This document shows, piece by piece, positions 33,561 through 43,246 of a DNA stretch of 64,000 bases (position 1 is its first letter; the number at the start of each line of letters is the position of its first letter). The position numbers and the translations under genes were made by a program. The DNA is from Accumulibacter sp. (lineage in GTDB: Bacteria; Pseudomonadota; Gammaproteobacteria; Burkholderiales; Rhodocyclaceae). The DNA lies in assembly GCA_017302455.1 (NCBI GenBank), contig JAFLDO010000024.1, forward strand, positions 1-64,000, written 5' to 3'. Below the pieces are notes generated by a model. That model worked only from the letters and a program-made list of their open reading frames with translations. It made no database searches and was not told where the DNA came from.

Positions 33561-34942
33561 GCAATCCTCACAAGTTAGCACAAAGGCATAGATTTCGCGC
33601 GCCGTTGCGCGGATCGTACTTCTATTGCACAATGGCCGCGTAACACATTGTTTATAAAGGAGAATCGTATGACGGCCTGAATATGCTAATATACTTAATA
33701 TGCTCTCGAAGTATCTGTTTTCAAAGGAGGTCCTGGATGTTGCCAGGCTCGACCCAAAACACTTCACCCGCCAACGGACTCTGACCTTGCCGACCGTCGT
33801 GAGCTTTCTGCTCTCCGGGGTCCGAGCCGCAGTACAGTCCGAACTCGATCAGTTCTTCGCCAATCTGCGCAATCGCGCCGACTCGGTGCGCGAAGTGACG
33901 GCACAAGCCTTTTCGCAGGCGCGCTACAAGATCAGTGCGCTGGTGTTTGGCGACGTCAATCAGGAACTGATCCGTTTGGCGGAGGAGCACTTGCCGATCC
34001 CGCGGTGGAAGGGGCTCCGTCTGGTCGCAGCGGATGGCAGCGACGTTCGCCTGACCATGAAGAAGGACGGGATCCGGTCGATCGTCAAGGGTATGGCGTT
34101 CTGCTTGTACTTGCCAGGGATCGAACTCTTTCTGGACTTCCGGCTGCATGAGCCTTTGTGCGATGAGCGCCAGATGTTCTTCGAGGCGATCGACTGTCTG
34201 CGCCCCGACGATCTGCTGCTGATGGATCGCGGCTTTCCGTGTCGTTGGCTGGTATCGGTACTGACCGCGCGCCGGCTCCATTTTTGTATTCGCTGCGATT
34301 TGTCTCGAGGATTCAAGGTGGTACGAAAGTTCCTGCAGTCCGGCCAAAGCGAGCAGGTGGTCGTCTTGCGCGCCCCGAATGCCCGCGATGCCGAAGACTA
34401 CGAGTGTCCCGCGACGCCGACCACCGTTCGCTTGGTACGGGTGGTGACGCCAAATGGACGGGTTCATGTGGTGATGACCTCGCTCCGTGATCCGATGGCG
34501 TTTCCCGCCGCCGCGTTCGCCAACCTGTACCACGGTCGGTGGCGGATCGAGGAGGCATACAAGCGGATCAAGCATCGGGTCCAACTGGAGCATACCTCCG
34601 GCCTGTCCTGGCACGCGGCGCGGCAGGACTTCGGCGCCAAGGCGGTCTGCGACAACCTCAACGCGCTGGCGGCCTACGTCGCCACCGATGCTCATCTGGA
34701 CCCGGAATCCTCGTACAAGATCAACCGCACTCTCGCCTTCGACAAGATCAAGCGGCAACTCGGTCGCTGGCTCCTGGCCGCCCAGGCTACCACTCGCCGC
34801 CTCAAACCGCTTCTCGCAGAAATCGCCCTGAACCTCCAGAAGTTCGTTCCCGACCGCTCGCGACCTCGCAAGCCTCAGCCGAAACCCCACCTGTCTCACG
34901 CCTATAAGTGACTATGCCTATGTGCTAACTTTCGAGGATTGC
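33561..34942. mobile_element. IS4-family insertion sequence, complete
   Basis: The element is 1382 bp. Imperfect 31-bp terminal inverted repeats lie at 33561-33591 and 34912-34942; both start GCAATCCTC and contain AGTTAGCACA and AGGCATAG, with about three or four mismatches. Direct repeats CCTCCCGA at 33553-33560 and 34943-34950 are the 8-bp target duplication. One transposase gene fills the interior. Confidence 0.93.
33700..34911 (+). CDS. IS4-family transposase
   Basis: DDE transposase of 403 residues, apparently intact. The catalytic residues are seen in LRLVAADGSDVRL near 105-117, DDLLLMDRGFPCRW near 168-181 and YHGRWRIEEAYKRIKHRVQL near 278-297, which is the Y-x2-R-x3-E-x6-K signature of IS4. 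The N-terminus ARLDPKHFTRQRTLTLPTVV is also typical. The start ATG has AGGAG-like sequence only downstream, so translation may begin at 33700 or a little later. It ends inside the element right beside the inverted repeat. Confidence 0.93.
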   Translation: MLSKYLFSKEVLDVARLDPKHFTRQRTLTLPTVVSFLLSGVRAAVQSELDQFFANLRNRADSVREVTAQAFSQARYKISALVFGDVNQELIRLAEEHLPIPRWKGLRLVAADGSDVRLTMKKDGIRSIVKGMAFCLYLPGIELFLDFRLHEPLCDERQMFFEAIDCLRPDDLLLMDRGFPCRWLVSVLTARRLHFCIRCDLSRGFKVVRKFLQSGQSEQVVVLRAPNARDAEDYECPATPTTVRLVRVVTPNGRVHVVMTSLRDPMAFPAAAFANLYHGRWRIEEAYKRIKHRVQLEHTSGLSWHAARQDFGAKAVCDNLNALAAYVATDAHLDPESSYKINRTLAFDKIKRQLGRWLLAAQATTRRLKPLLAEIALNLQKFVPDRSRPRKPQPKPHLSHAYK

Positions 34943-34950
34943 CCTCCCGA

Positions 34951-35120
34951 GGAGGAACGCCGCTAGCTCACGCAGATAGCAAGCACGGCAGCAACTGGCG
35001 CGAAAGTCGGCGAGCGGGGACGGCACTTCTGCTCGACAGGGGACTGTCCCTTGGCTCCGTCGTGGTCGAGCAGAAGAGTCACAAAGAGACCGTGACCTTC
35101 TCGAAAGCATCAGCAGACCA
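34951..35120. other. Unassigned sequence after the IS4 element
   Basis: No gene is seen. A 12-bp inverted repeat, CTTCTGCTCGAC at 35026-35037 and its complement at 35065-35076, encloses a smaller palindrome. It may be debris of the neighbouring IS630-type element. Confidence 0.4.
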
Positions 35121-35380
35121 CTGACGGTCATCCTCGACAATGCTTCCATCCACAAACGGAAGGAAATCCGGCCCCTGCTGACTTTCCTAGAACAGAAAGG
35201 ATTTACGCTTTTCTTCCTGCCACCTTACAGCCCCGAGTTCAACCTCGTTGAGAAGCTCTGGCCCACGATGAAGTACGAGTGGATGGCATTAAAGCCCGGA
35301 ACGCTGCGACGCTGGAGGCTGACGTCGACAAAATTCTGGACGGCTTCTTCGGCTCAGATTATCGGATGACGTTTTGCTAA
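35121..35380 (+). pseudogene. IS630-family transposase relic
   Basis: Reading from 35121 gives LTVILDNASIHKRKEI, LEQKGFTLFFLPPYSPEFN and LVEKLWPTMKYEWMA, the last third of an IS630-type DDE transposase with the second Asp and the final Glu. A one-base deletion near 35288-35292 breaks the frame; in the next frame the end continues as ATLEADVDKILDGF...DYRMTF with the natural stop at 35378-35380. The N-terminal two thirds are missing. It is inactive. Confidence 0.88.
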
Positions 35381-35433
35381 GCGCTTGTGGCGTTTCGTGT
35401 GAAACCGGATGAGGGCTCAGCAGTTGAGGGGGT

Positions 35434-35486
35434 GTTGATGTCAAGGGCGGACGAAGTCCGGGCGTAGCCCAACCCTTGACATCAAC
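35434..35486 (-). terminator. Long hairpin after the amylase gene
   Basis: A perfect 14-bp stem, 35434-35447 with 35473-35486 (GTTGATGTCAAGGG and its complement), with a 25-base loop that can form an inner hairpin. It lies 9 bases beyond the amylase stop codon. There is no T-tract, but its place suggests a terminator for the minus strand. Confidence 0.6.
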
Positions 35487-35495
35487 GGGCGCCCC

Positions 35496-37457
35496 CTACG
35501 GCACGATATCGCCACCACCCGCCTGCGGATGGTTCGCCAGGACCAGGACTTCTGAAGGCGGCAAGTCACGTATCTCGACAAAGGCTATGCCGCCGCCGGT
35601 CCGCTTCACCGTCAGACTGGAGCCTACCGCGTGCGGTCCGGCATACGCGGCCCCGCTGCCGGCCTGAGCCGTATTCAGGACCACTTGCAGCGCCGACCCG
35701 ACGGGGCTGAGCGACGCGTCCACGAGAACATCGGCGCCACGCGCCTCCGTGCCATGGCCGTTGACGACGCAGAGTAGTTCTTCGTCATCGAGGATGCGCG
35801 ACCAGGCGATCAACTCGCCCGACCCATGGATTGCGAACGCACCTCCGAGCACGGAGATCGGGCGCAGATACTGGCGGCCCTGACGCAGACACGGGTACTG
35901 CGCGCGTAGCGCGTTGATCGCGGCAATGCGCGTGAAGGCCACGCTCTGCTCGTCGAAGCAGTGCTGACCCGCGGTGCCGAACGGGCCAAAACCGGGCAGA
36001 TCGGCATCCGGTGTCGCCAGCAGGCTGTCTCGCCCGCCCCGGCGTGGGTGCACTGGACCAAACATGGCCTCGCGGAGGTAGCGATCCGACCCGCCCCAGC
36101 CCGGCAGCCAGGAGCGCTCGGCCGGCTCCGGCCCGGCCAGGCTCTGCTCGGTGCCGTAGTAGATGCACGGGATGCCCAGCGTGAAGGCCTGGATGGCGAC
36201 GCCGGCGACGACCTGCCGTTCGGAAGCCGCTTCGCTCGAAAAACGCAGTTTCTGGCCGAACACGTGGTCATGGTCGTCGAGGATCGAAACGTGGCGATTG
36301 CCGAGATTGCGGTGGGAACCCATACCCGCCGAGCGCGCGTCGAAACCACCGAAGTAAGCATTCGGATGGATCAGCCCCTTGGCGACGCCGTTCAGCGTCG
36401 GTCGCATCTCGCCGATGTCCAGCGTGGCGTTCAGGTTACGGTCGAGAACGTCGAGATAGCGGTCTTCGGCGTAGTCGCCACCCGCCACCTCGCCAACCAG
36501 GAAGAAATCGTCCTTGCCCAGGTTGCTGGCGAACTCCTTGATCGCCCCGCAGAAATTGCGCGCGTCTTCCAGCGACACGTGCTTCAGCGTATCGATGCGA
36601 AAGCCGTCGCAGTCGGTCAGCGCGATCCAGTACTTGAAACACTGCGCCAGGTCGCCGAGCACCGTCTCCTGCCGGAAATCCCGCAACGTGATGAAGTCGC
36701 TGCGCTTGTGCTCGGCAAGCGGATCGTCGATGTCGCCCTCACCCAGGCTGCCGCTGCCGGCGCGCGTGTAGCACTCCGGGTTCTGCAGTTCGCTCGGCCA
36801 GACACCGTCTTCGCCGCCGCTGATCGCAGCCACCGTCTGTCCATTGTCGCCAAGCCACGCGCCAAAGGCGTAGCGCCCCGACGTGTAGTACGGGGTCGAT
36901 GGTCCACCCGGCGAGTCCGCCGGATAGATCCAGTTACAGCCCGAGTGATTGAAGATGATGTCGAGGATGACCCGCATCCCCGCCTGGTGCGCTTCCGCCA
37001 CCAGCGCCACGAGATCGGCGCGGCTACCGAAACGCGGGTCGACGTCGAGGAAGTCCTGGACGCCGTAGCCATGATAGCTGTCGAGGTGCGCACGCTGCTT
37101 GAAGACCGGACTCAGCCACAGCGCCGTCACGCCGAGTCGTTTCAGGTATCCCAGTTTGGAGCGCACGCCCGAGAGGGTGCCACCCTGCCAGCGATCAGCG
37201 CCCGATTCGGCCCAGCGGTCCCAGCGCCACGTCTGACCGTTCGGCAGGGCTGGCCGGGCAGCGGCCAGGTTGTGCCGGTCGAGCAGGGGGCGCGTTGTTT
37301 CGGCGGCGTCGCTGAAACGGTCTACCAGGAGGAAGTACAGGACCTGGTCTCGCCAGTCTGTCGGCGACCGGAAATAGTGCTGCCGGCGCGGCAGCCGGAC
37401 ATTGCGGCGAACACTGGCCGGCCGTGGCTGTTTGAGGGCTTGGTTGGCGAACTGCAT
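35496..37457 (-). CDS. Alpha-amylase family (GH13) glycoside hydrolase
   Basis: Protein of 653 residues acting on alpha-glucans. The GH13 motifs are complete: region I VILDIIFNHSG near 164-174, region II DGFRIDTLKHV with the nucleophile Asp near 293, region III FFLVGEVAGG with the acid/base Glu near 326, and region IV SILDDHDHVF near 391-400. The N-terminal part RDQVLYFLLVDRFSD starts the barrel at about residue 37. A C-terminal beta domain ends in VEIRDLPPSEVLVLAN. No signal peptide is present, so it probably works on intracellular glycogen or maltodextrins. A decayed copy of both gene ends lies at 26838-26935 and 31844-31897. Confidence 0.93.
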   Translation of the reverse strand: MQFANQALKQPRPASVRRNVRLPRRQHYFRSPTDWRDQVLYFLLVDRFSDAAETTRPLLDRHNLAAARPALPNGQTWRWDRWAESGADRWQGGTLSGVRSKLGYLKRLGVTALWLSPVFKQRAHLDSYHGYGVQDFLDVDPRFGSRADLVALVAEAHQAGMRVILDIIFNHSGCNWIYPADSPGGPSTPYYTSGRYAFGAWLGDNGQTVAAISGGEDGVWPSELQNPECYTRAGSGSLGEGDIDDPLAEHKRSDFITLRDFRQETVLGDLAQCFKYWIALTDCDGFRIDTLKHVSLEDARNFCGAIKEFASNLGKDDFFLVGEVAGGDYAEDRYLDVLDRNLNATLDIGEMRPTLNGVAKGLIHPNAYFGGFDARSAGMGSHRNLGNRHVSILDDHDHVFGQKLRFSSEAASERQVVAGVAIQAFTLGIPCIYYGTEQSLAGPEPAERSWLPGWGGSDRYLREAMFGPVHPRRGGRDSLLATPDADLPGFGPFGTAGQHCFDEQSVAFTRIAAINALRAQYPCLRQGRQYLRPISVLGGAFAIHGSGELIAWSRILDDEELLCVVNGHGTEARGADVLVDASLSPVGSALQVVLNTAQAGSGAAYAGPHAVGSSLTVKRTGGGIAFVEIRDLPPSEVLVLANHPQAGGGDIVP

Positions 37458-37883
37458 GGCGTGAACTCCTTCTCGGAAACGGTTTTCGGTGAGAATGCAC
37501 GAGGAACACCCTGCCCGACCGGTGTGGTCGCTACCGCAGCGTCCCGGCGAGCCGACCGAAACACCGCGACCAGCGCTCGCCCGACCTGCCGAGGGCGCGA
37601 CCCGCCAGACACAAGGATCATTAAAGACGATAGTTAGCGTAGATGCCAGGGAAAGCTTCGAGCGCCTTCGCTATTCCTGCCCTGGCATCGTCACTTGTCG
37701 GGCGCGGCGCCGATTTACTCCTTGTCAGCGTCGCGTAAGAGGCCGGCGGCAGAATCTCGCCCGGTCGACTCGCTCGTGGGCTGTGCCGCGTTCCTCGACG
37801 TGCATGATCAGGCCCGCGCGAACGCTGCATGGAGGCGGGCGAAGGGCCTTATACTTGGCATATTGTTCCCCCTTTTCGCCGTG
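37458..37883. other. Divergent intergenic region before amylase and propeller operon
   Basis: These 426 bases carry the start regions of two divergent units; I see no gene in them. The part next to the amylase (to about 37630) recurs in diverged form at 31898-31960 plus 33245-33370. A 10-bp inverted repeat GATGCCAGGG at 37642-37651 and its complement at 37680-37689 could be an operator or hairpin. Confidence 0.5.
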
Positions 37884-38870
37884 ATGATCCCCTGCCCCGT
37901 TAGCTCCATCCTCCGCCTGACAGGAAAACTGCTGGTCGTACTGCTGCTCACTTGGAACATCGCCGCCGAGGCCGGTCTGGCGATCGCCCTGAACTCGGCC
38001 GAGGGAACCATCAGCCTGATCGATACCGAAACCTACGAGGTCACCGGCAAGGTGACCGTGTGCAAGGAACCGCACCACCTTATGCCGACTCCCGACGACA
38101 AGTCGGTGATCGTCGCCTGTGCCGCGGCCAATCAACTGGTCTTCTTCGATCCGGTCAGCGGTCGCGAGCAGAAGCGCATCCGCGACATCTCCGACCCGTA
38201 TCAACTGGGTTACTCGCCCGATCGCAAGTGGTTCGTCGCCACGTCGCTACGTCTCGACCGGGTCGATCTCTACGACCCCGTGGACTTCCGGCTCAAGGCC
38301 CGCCTGCCGGCGCCGCGCGCGCCTTCGCACATGGCCTTCGACAACGCCAGCGAGTTCGTTTTCGTGACCCTCCAGGACTCCAATGAAGTCATGGCCATTC
38401 ACCTGGGAACACAGAAGATCGCCTGGGTGATGCCGGTTGCCGCAACGCCCGCGGGCATCGTCATGGCACCGGACAACCGGTATCTGTTGGTCGCCAGCAT
38501 GGGCGAAGGCGTCGTTGAAGTCATCGAATGGCGCTTCCAGACCAGTGTCAGGAAGGTGGCCACCGATACCGCTGCCCACAATCTCCAGCCGCGCGGCGAC
38601 GGTCGCCACTTCTTCGTTTCCAACCGCACTGTAAACGGCAGCATCTCCCTCCTCGACACGAAGACCATGACGGTCGTAGACAAGTTCGACGTGCCCGGCG
38701 GACCCGACGACATGATGGTCCGCGCCGACGGCAAGGAGCTCTGGGCGACGGCACGGTTTGCCCGCAAGGTGCAGGTGATCGACCTGACCACGAAGAAGCT
38801 GAAGATCTCGATCCCGGTCGGCAGTTCGCCGCACGGCGTCTTCTTCCTCAACCACGCCGGTCTCCGATGA
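37884..38870 (+). CDS. YVTN-type beta-propeller protein, exported
   Basis: Protein of 328 residues from the ATG at 37884. A signal peptide covers about residues 1-30 (basic start, LTGKLLVVLLLTWNIAAEA). The rest is a run of 40-50 residue beta-propeller blades of YVTN/NHL type, with repeats such as GTISLIDTETYEVTGKV, NQLVFFDPVSGREQKRI and GSISLLDTKTMTVVDKF. Such proteins are periplasmic; their ligands are mostly unknown. It heads an operon: its stop overlaps the next start by ATGA. No heme or catalytic motif is visible. Confidence 0.85.
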   Translation: MIPCPVSSILRLTGKLLVVLLLTWNIAAEAGLAIALNSAEGTISLIDTETYEVTGKVTVCKEPHHLMPTPDDKSVIVACAAANQLVFFDPVSGREQKRIRDISDPYQLGYSPDRKWFVATSLRLDRVDLYDPVDFRLKARLPAPRAPSHMAFDNASEFVFVTLQDSNEVMAIHLGTQKIAWVMPVAATPAGIVMAPDNRYLLVASMGEGVVEVIEWRFQTSVRKVATDTAAHNLQPRGDGRHFFVSNRTVNGSISLLDTKTMTVVDKFDVPGGPDDMMVRADGKELWATARFARKVQVIDLTTKKLKISIPVGSSPHGVFFLNHAGLR

Positions 38871-39616
38871 ACGCTTTCATGACCCGCCTCCTTGGCCAGA
38901 GCCTGGCGCTGATGCTGACTGGCGCGACGGCACTGGCGGCGCCGGCGACGGCCTGCAAGGGCACTCTCTACCTGACCTTCGACACCGGCAACATGCGCCA
39001 TGCCGAGTTGATTGCCGCGACGTTGGCCAGGCACGGGGTCAAGGCGACGTTCTTCGTGGCCCAGGAAAAAACCTTCCGCGACGACCAGGCCCTCGATGCG
39101 AGTTGGGCGCCCTACTGGCAGGCGCGCGTCGCCGAAGGCCACGCTTTCGGCAGCCATACCTGGCGGCACGGAAGTTTTCGCGAGGACAGCGGCGGACTGG
39201 TGCGCTACCGGCTGATGGATGGCCGCAGCGAAACACTCGACGCGCGCGCCGTCTGCGATGAGTTGAAGCGCCCCGACACGCGCTTCCAGGAACTCACCGG
39301 ACGCCGGCTCGATCCCATCTGGCGCGCTCCCGGTGGCCGCACGACGGCGAACACGCTGGCCGCCGCCCAGGCCTGCGGCTACCAGCACGTCGGCTGGGCG
39401 CCCGCCGGCTTTCTCGGCGACGAACTGCCTTCGCAGACCTACCCCAATTCCACCCTGCTCCGCCGGGCGCTCGACACGCTCAAGGATGGCGACATCGTGA
39501 TGGCCCATCTCGGCATCTGGTCGCGCAAGGACCCCTTTGCGCCGATGCTCGAGCCACTGATCAGCGGCCTGCAGGAGCGCGGTTTCTGCTTTGCCACACG
39601 AGGAGCGCAGCGATGA
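38867..39616 (+). CDS. Polysaccharide deacetylase (NodB homology), exported
   Basis: Protein of 249 residues with a signal peptide (about 1-26, ending LAAPATA). The NodB domain begins LYLTFDTGN near 34-42 with the first catalytic-site Asp, though the usual second Asp is replaced by Gly/Thr context (FDTGN rather than FDDGP). The metal histidines follow in FGSHTWRHGSF near 94-104, and the motif WRAPGGRTTAN near 148-158 supplies the conserved Arg. Probably it removes acyl groups from a periplasmic or cell-wall glycan. It overlaps its neighbours on both sides by ATGA. Confidence 0.85.
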   Translation: MNAFMTRLLGQSLALMLTGATALAAPATACKGTLYLTFDTGNMRHAELIAATLARHGVKATFFVAQEKTFRDDQALDASWAPYWQARVAEGHAFGSHTWRHGSFREDSGGLVRYRLMDGRSETLDARAVCDELKRPDTRFQELTGRRLDPIWRAPGGRTTANTLAAAQACGYQHVGWAPAGFLGDELPSQTYPNSTLLRRALDTLKDGDIVMAHLGIWSRKDPFAPMLEPLISGLQERGFCFATRGAQR

Positions 39617-40584
39617 TCAGCGCCTTCGTCGACGGGTTTGTCGAATTGCAGGGCTGGCTGCTCGACCGGGTGGTGCAGCCGCCGTTGCTGGCGATGGGGA
39701 TGGGTAGCCATCTGGAAATGGCTTTCGACGGCGTTGAGTTCTTCCTCTGCGGCGTCCTGCAGCTTGCCGCCGCCTACCTCCTGCTGCGACCACTCGAGGC
39801 CCTGCGACCGATCGAGGTGTGGACCGACCGGCGGGCCGTGCGGGTGGACGTTCTCTATTCGTTCCTCGACCGGCTCGGCGTGATTCCGCTGCTGATGTTC
39901 GCCCTGCTGGCGCCGTTGTTCGCCCTGGTGGATGGCTGGCTGCGCTTCGAGGGCATCATCCCGCCGCAGCTCGAAGACCTGGTTCCGGCGCTGGAAAGTC
40001 GGCCATTGGCAAGTTTCGTCGCCTACCTGATCCTTATCGACTTCGCCGAATACTGGCGCCACCGCCTCTCGCACACGCTGCGCTGGTGGTGGGCACTGCA
40101 CGCCATCCACCACAGCCAGCGCCAGATGACGCTGTGGACCGACAGCCGCAACCACCTCCTCGACGACCTGAGCAGCGGCTTCTGGTTCGCGCTCATGGCG
40201 CTGCTGATCGGCGTACCGCCGGGTCAGTTCGTTGGCCTCCTGATCGCCGTCCGCACCGTCGAGAACCTGTCGCACGTGAACGCCAGACTGTCCTTCGGGC
40301 GCCTCGGCGAACGGCTGCTGGTCAGCCCGCGCTACCATCGCTGGCACCACGCTCTCGAGCTGCCGACCGGCCGACAATATCGCTTTGGCTGCAATTTCCC
40401 CGTCCTCTTCCCGGTCTGGGACCAGATTTTCGGTACCCAGTACCTTGCACAGGAAATGCCTTCGACCGGACTGAGTGACGGCCCGTTGCCGGAATCCGCT
40501 GCACAGAGCGGCTTCTGGCGACAGCAGTGGGAGGGAATCCAGGCGCTGCTGGCGACTTTTCGCCCGAATCCGCACCGCCGCTAG
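39613..40584 (+). CDS. Fatty acid hydroxylase / sterol desaturase family protein
   Basis: Integral membrane di-iron enzyme of 323 residues. The histidine clusters are complete: HRLSH near 153, HAIHH near 169-173, and HRWHH near 244-248, with conserved WRH and NHLLDDL between. Four to five membrane helices flank them (about 20-35, 45-60, 95-115, 130-150). Members add hydroxyl groups or double bonds to lipids, in bacteria often lipid A, hopanoids or carotenoids; the substrate here is unknown. It is third in the propeller-deacetylase operon, joined by ATGA. Confidence 0.88.
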   Translation: MISAFVDGFVELQGWLLDRVVQPPLLAMGMGSHLEMAFDGVEFFLCGVLQLAAAYLLLRPLEALRPIEVWTDRRAVRVDVLYSFLDRLGVIPLLMFALLAPLFALVDGWLRFEGIIPPQLEDLVPALESRPLASFVAYLILIDFAEYWRHRLSHTLRWWWALHAIHHSQRQMTLWTDSRNHLLDDLSSGFWFALMALLIGVPPGQFVGLLIAVRTVENLSHVNARLSFGRLGERLLVSPRYHRWHHALELPTGRQYRFGCNFPVLFPVWDQIFGTQYLAQEMPSTGLSDGPLPESAAQSGFWRQQWEGIQALLATFRPNPHRR

Positions 40585-40609
40585 GCGATAACAAACAAGG
40601 GACATCAAG

Positions 40610-41137
40610 ATGCTCGAACAAGCTCGCGCCTTCGCCCTGGCGGCGCATGGCGACCAGATGTACGGCGCCCGTCCGTATTCCTTCCATCTCGACGCCGTCG
40701 TCAGGCTGCTGTCACCCTACGGCATCGAGGCGCAGGTCATCGGCTATCTGCATGACGTGGTCGAGGACACCGAGGTGAGCGAAGCCGAAATCCGGCAGCA
40801 CTTCGGGCGCCTGATTGCCGAATGCGTCGGCCTGCTGACCGATGCCCCCGGCGCCAATCGCGCCGAACGCAAGGCGCGAACCTACGCCCGGCTGGCGACG
40901 GTCGATGGCCCGGCCGAACTGGCTCTGGTGGTCAAGGTCGCCGACCGCCTGGCCAACGTCCGCACCTGCCTGATCGACGACCGGCGCGGGCTGCGCGAGG
41001 TCTATAGCCGGGAACATCCGGCGTTCAGGCGCGCGGCCTATCGCGAGGGCCTCTGCGAACCCTTGTGGGTGGAACTCGATACCCTGCTGGAAGCGGCGGC
41101 GACAACGTGCGCCTCCGCAGCGACAGGAGATACGTAG
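40610..41137 (+). CDS. HD-domain hydrolase, RelA/SpoT-hydrolase (MESH1)-like
   Basis: Single HD domain of 175 residues. It has HGDQMYGARPYSFHL near 14-28, the metal motif GYLHDVVEDTEVS near 46-58 and VVKVADRLANV near 108-118 - the signature of the (p)ppGpp hydrolase domain without any synthetase domain. It could break down (p)ppGpp or another phosphorylated nucleotide. The ATG follows 25 bases after the hydroxylase gene, with AAGGGACATC before it. The link to the operon's envelope genes is unclear. Confidence 0.8.
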   Translation: MLEQARAFALAAHGDQMYGARPYSFHLDAVVRLLSPYGIEAQVIGYLHDVVEDTEVSEAEIRQHFGRLIAECVGLLTDAPGANRAERKARTYARLATVDGPAELALVVKVADRLANVRTCLIDDRRGLREVYSREHPAFRRAAYREGLCEPLWVELDTLLEAAATTCASAATGDT

Positions 41138-41494
41138 TTGCGGCCCGCGACGCTACGGCTCAGGGCAGCGCTGCTGACCCTTGTTTTCGTGCTCGCCGGC
41201 TGCTACCCCGGGCCGGAGAAACTCGGCGAACTGACGCGGACTTCGATGCAGCAACGCTTTCGCAGCGATCCGCAGTTCAAGGATAGCGGTGCCGAAGTCG
41301 TCCGCGTGCAGGTGACGGGAGGCGGCGACAAGCGCTTCGAGGCCGTTGCCAGCGTCTTGCACGCCGGCAGGACCTACGAGGTGCCGATCACGATCCTGAT
41401 CGACGGCATCAATCTCGAATGGCTTGCCGACCCCGCCGCGTTTTCCTTCCTGTCAGCGGGCAAGCCCACCGCGCAGGCAGCGATCCCCAGGTAA
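41138..41494 (+). CDS. Small lipoprotein, function unknown
   Basis: Protein of 118 residues starting at TTG 41138, chosen because AGGAGA stands at 41126-41131 and the frame opens with a lipoprotein signal: LLTLVFVLAGC with the lipobox LAGC near residue 22. The mature part of about 95 residues is a small beta-rich domain (EVVRVQVTGGGDKRFEAVASV...TYEVPITILIDGINLEW). It starts on the base after the HD gene's stop, the end of the operon that began with the propeller gene. No family known to me. Confidence 0.75.
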   Translation: MRPATLRLRAALLTLVFVLAGCYPGPEKLGELTRTSMQQRFRSDPQFKDSGAEVVRVQVTGGGDKRFEAVASVLHAGRTYEVPITILIDGINLEWLADPAAFSFLSAGKPTAQAAIPR

Positions 41495-41623
41495 GGTCCG
41501 GCGAAGGCAGACCCGGCAGCCACACCGCGCGGGTTCTTCAGGCGGTGCGAAACGGGCAAACGGGGAGTCCCTGGGGTACAATATTGCCCTTTCGCAACCT
41601 GATGATTTTACCGAGGTTTCTTC

Positions 41624-43246
41624 GTGCTCGTCGCCAACAATGTCACCATGCAGTTCGGGGCCAAGCCCCTTTTTGAAAACGTCTCGGTCAAGTTCGGCGA
41701 GGGCTATCGCTACGGACTGATCGGCGCCAACGGCTCCGGCAAGTCGACCTTCATGAAGATCCTCGACGGCGAACTCGAACCGACCGCCGGCAATGTCTCG
41801 AAGGACCTGCACGAACGCATGGCCTACCTGCGCCAGGACCAGTTCGCGTTCGAGGATCAGCGCGTGATCGACGTGGTGATGATGGGGCATGCGGACATGT
41901 GGGCGTGCATGCTCGAGAAGGATGCGATCTACGCCAATCCGGACGCCACCGAAGATGACTATCTGCACGCTGCCGACCTGGAGGCGCGATTTGCGGAGTA
42001 TGGCGGCTACACGGCCGAGTCGCGCGCCGGCGAGCTCCTGCTCGGCGTCGGCATCCCTGCGGAACAGCACTTTGGCCCGATGAGCGACGTTGCTCCCGGC
42101 TGGAAGCTGCGCGTACTCCTCATCCAGGCGCTCTTCGCCGACCCCGACATCCTGCTGCTCGACGAACCGACCAACAACCTCGACATCGCGACCATCCGCT
42201 GGCTGGAGAACGTGATCAACGAACGCAACAGCACGATGATCATCATTTCGCACGACCGGCACTTCCTCAACCAGGTCTGTACCCACATGGCCGATCTGGA
42301 CTACGGCAGGATCACCGTCTATCCAGGCAACTACGACGACTTCATGGAAGCGTCGACCATGGCCCGGGAACGTCAGCAGAGCGCCAACGCTAAGGCGAAG
42401 GAGCGGATCGCCGAACTCCAGAACTTCGTTCGCCGCTTCTCGGCGAACGCTTCCAAGGCCAAACAGGCCACTTCGCGCATGAAGCTGATCGACAAGCTGA
42501 AGCCCGAGGACGTCAAGCCTTCGTCGCGCCAGTATCCGTGGATCCGCTTCGAGTTCGACGACAAGGAGAAGCTGCACCGGCAGGCAGTGGAGATCGAGAA
42601 CCTGACTTTCGCCTATCCGGGCAGCGCGCGCAAGATTTTTGACAAGCTGAACCTGACGATCAACGGCGGCGATCGGCTGGCGATCATCGGTGAAAACGGC
42701 GTCGGCAAGAGCACTTTGCTGAAGCTGCTGATGGCCGACTTGACACCACAGCGCGGCACCATCAAGTGGGCCGAGAAGGCACGCCTCGGTTACTACGCCC
42801 AGGACCATGCGCAGGATTTCAGCAGCGACACCAACCTGACCGACTGGATCGCCGGCTACGCCCGTGCCAACGCGGCCGACGGCGACGACCTCGAAACGCT
42901 GATCCGCGGCACGCTTGGACGTCTGCTGTTCTCGGGCAACGAAGTGCGCAAGCCGGTGAAGGTCATCTCGGGCGGCGAGCAGGGGCGCATGATCTTCGGC
43001 AAGCTGATGCTGATGCGAGCGAACGTGCTGGTAATGGACGAACCCACCAATCACCTCGACATGGAATCGATCGAGTCGCTCAACACGGCGCTGGAAAAAT
43101 TCCGGGGAACGCTGATCTTCGTCTCGCACGACCGCGAGTTCGTCTCGTCGCTGGCGACACGAGTTCTCGAAATCCGCCTTGACGGCAAGATCGTCAACTA
43201 CCTCGGCAACTACGAAGAGTATCTCGCCAGCCAGGGTATCGGCTGA
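41624..43246 (+). CDS. ABC-F family ATPase (YbiT-like)
   Basis: Soluble protein of 540 residues with two ABC domains and no membrane part, which acts on the ribosome. The GTG at 41624 has GAGG at 41613-41616. Walker [10 protein letters not shown] (near 34-42) and GENGVGKST (near 353-361), Walker [12 protein letters not shown] (near 175) and [12 protein letters not shown] (near 467-478) are intact. The first signature is divergent ([16 protein letters not shown]), the second canonical (ISGGEQGR). The linker between domains carries the charged helical P-site tRNA-interaction segment ([18 protein letters not shown]). A TACAAT at 41577-41582 may be a -10 box. Confidence 0.92.
   Translation: MLVANNVTMQFGAKPLFENVSVKFGEGYRYGLIGANGSGKSTFMKILDGELEPTAGNVSKDLHERMAYLRQDQFAFEDQRVIDVVMMGHADMWACMLEKDAIYANPDATEDDYLHAADLEARFAEYGGYTAESRAGELLLGVGIPAEQHFGPMSDVAPGWKLRVLLIQALFADPDILLLDEPTNNLDIATIRWLENVINERNSTMIIISHDRHFLNQVCTHMADLDYGRITVYPGNYDDFMEASTMARERQQSANAKAKERIAELQNFVRRFSANASKAKQATSRMKLIDKLKPEDVKPSSRQYPWIRFEFDDKEKLHRQAVEIENLTFAYPGSARKIFDKLNLTINGGDRLAIIGENGVGKSTLLKLLMADLTPQRGTIKWAEKARLGYYAQDHAQDFSSDTNLTDWIAGYARANAADGDDLETLIRGTLGRLLFSGNEVRKPVKVISGGEQGRMIFGKLMLMRANVLVMDEPTNHLDMESIESLNTALEKFRGTLIFVSHDREFVSSLATRVLEIRLDGKIVNYLGNYEEYLASQGIG

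Noticed and set aside
35026..35076. 12-bp inverted repeat near the IS630 relic as an element end
   Set aside because: No matching second end or target duplication was found, so it cannot be assigned.
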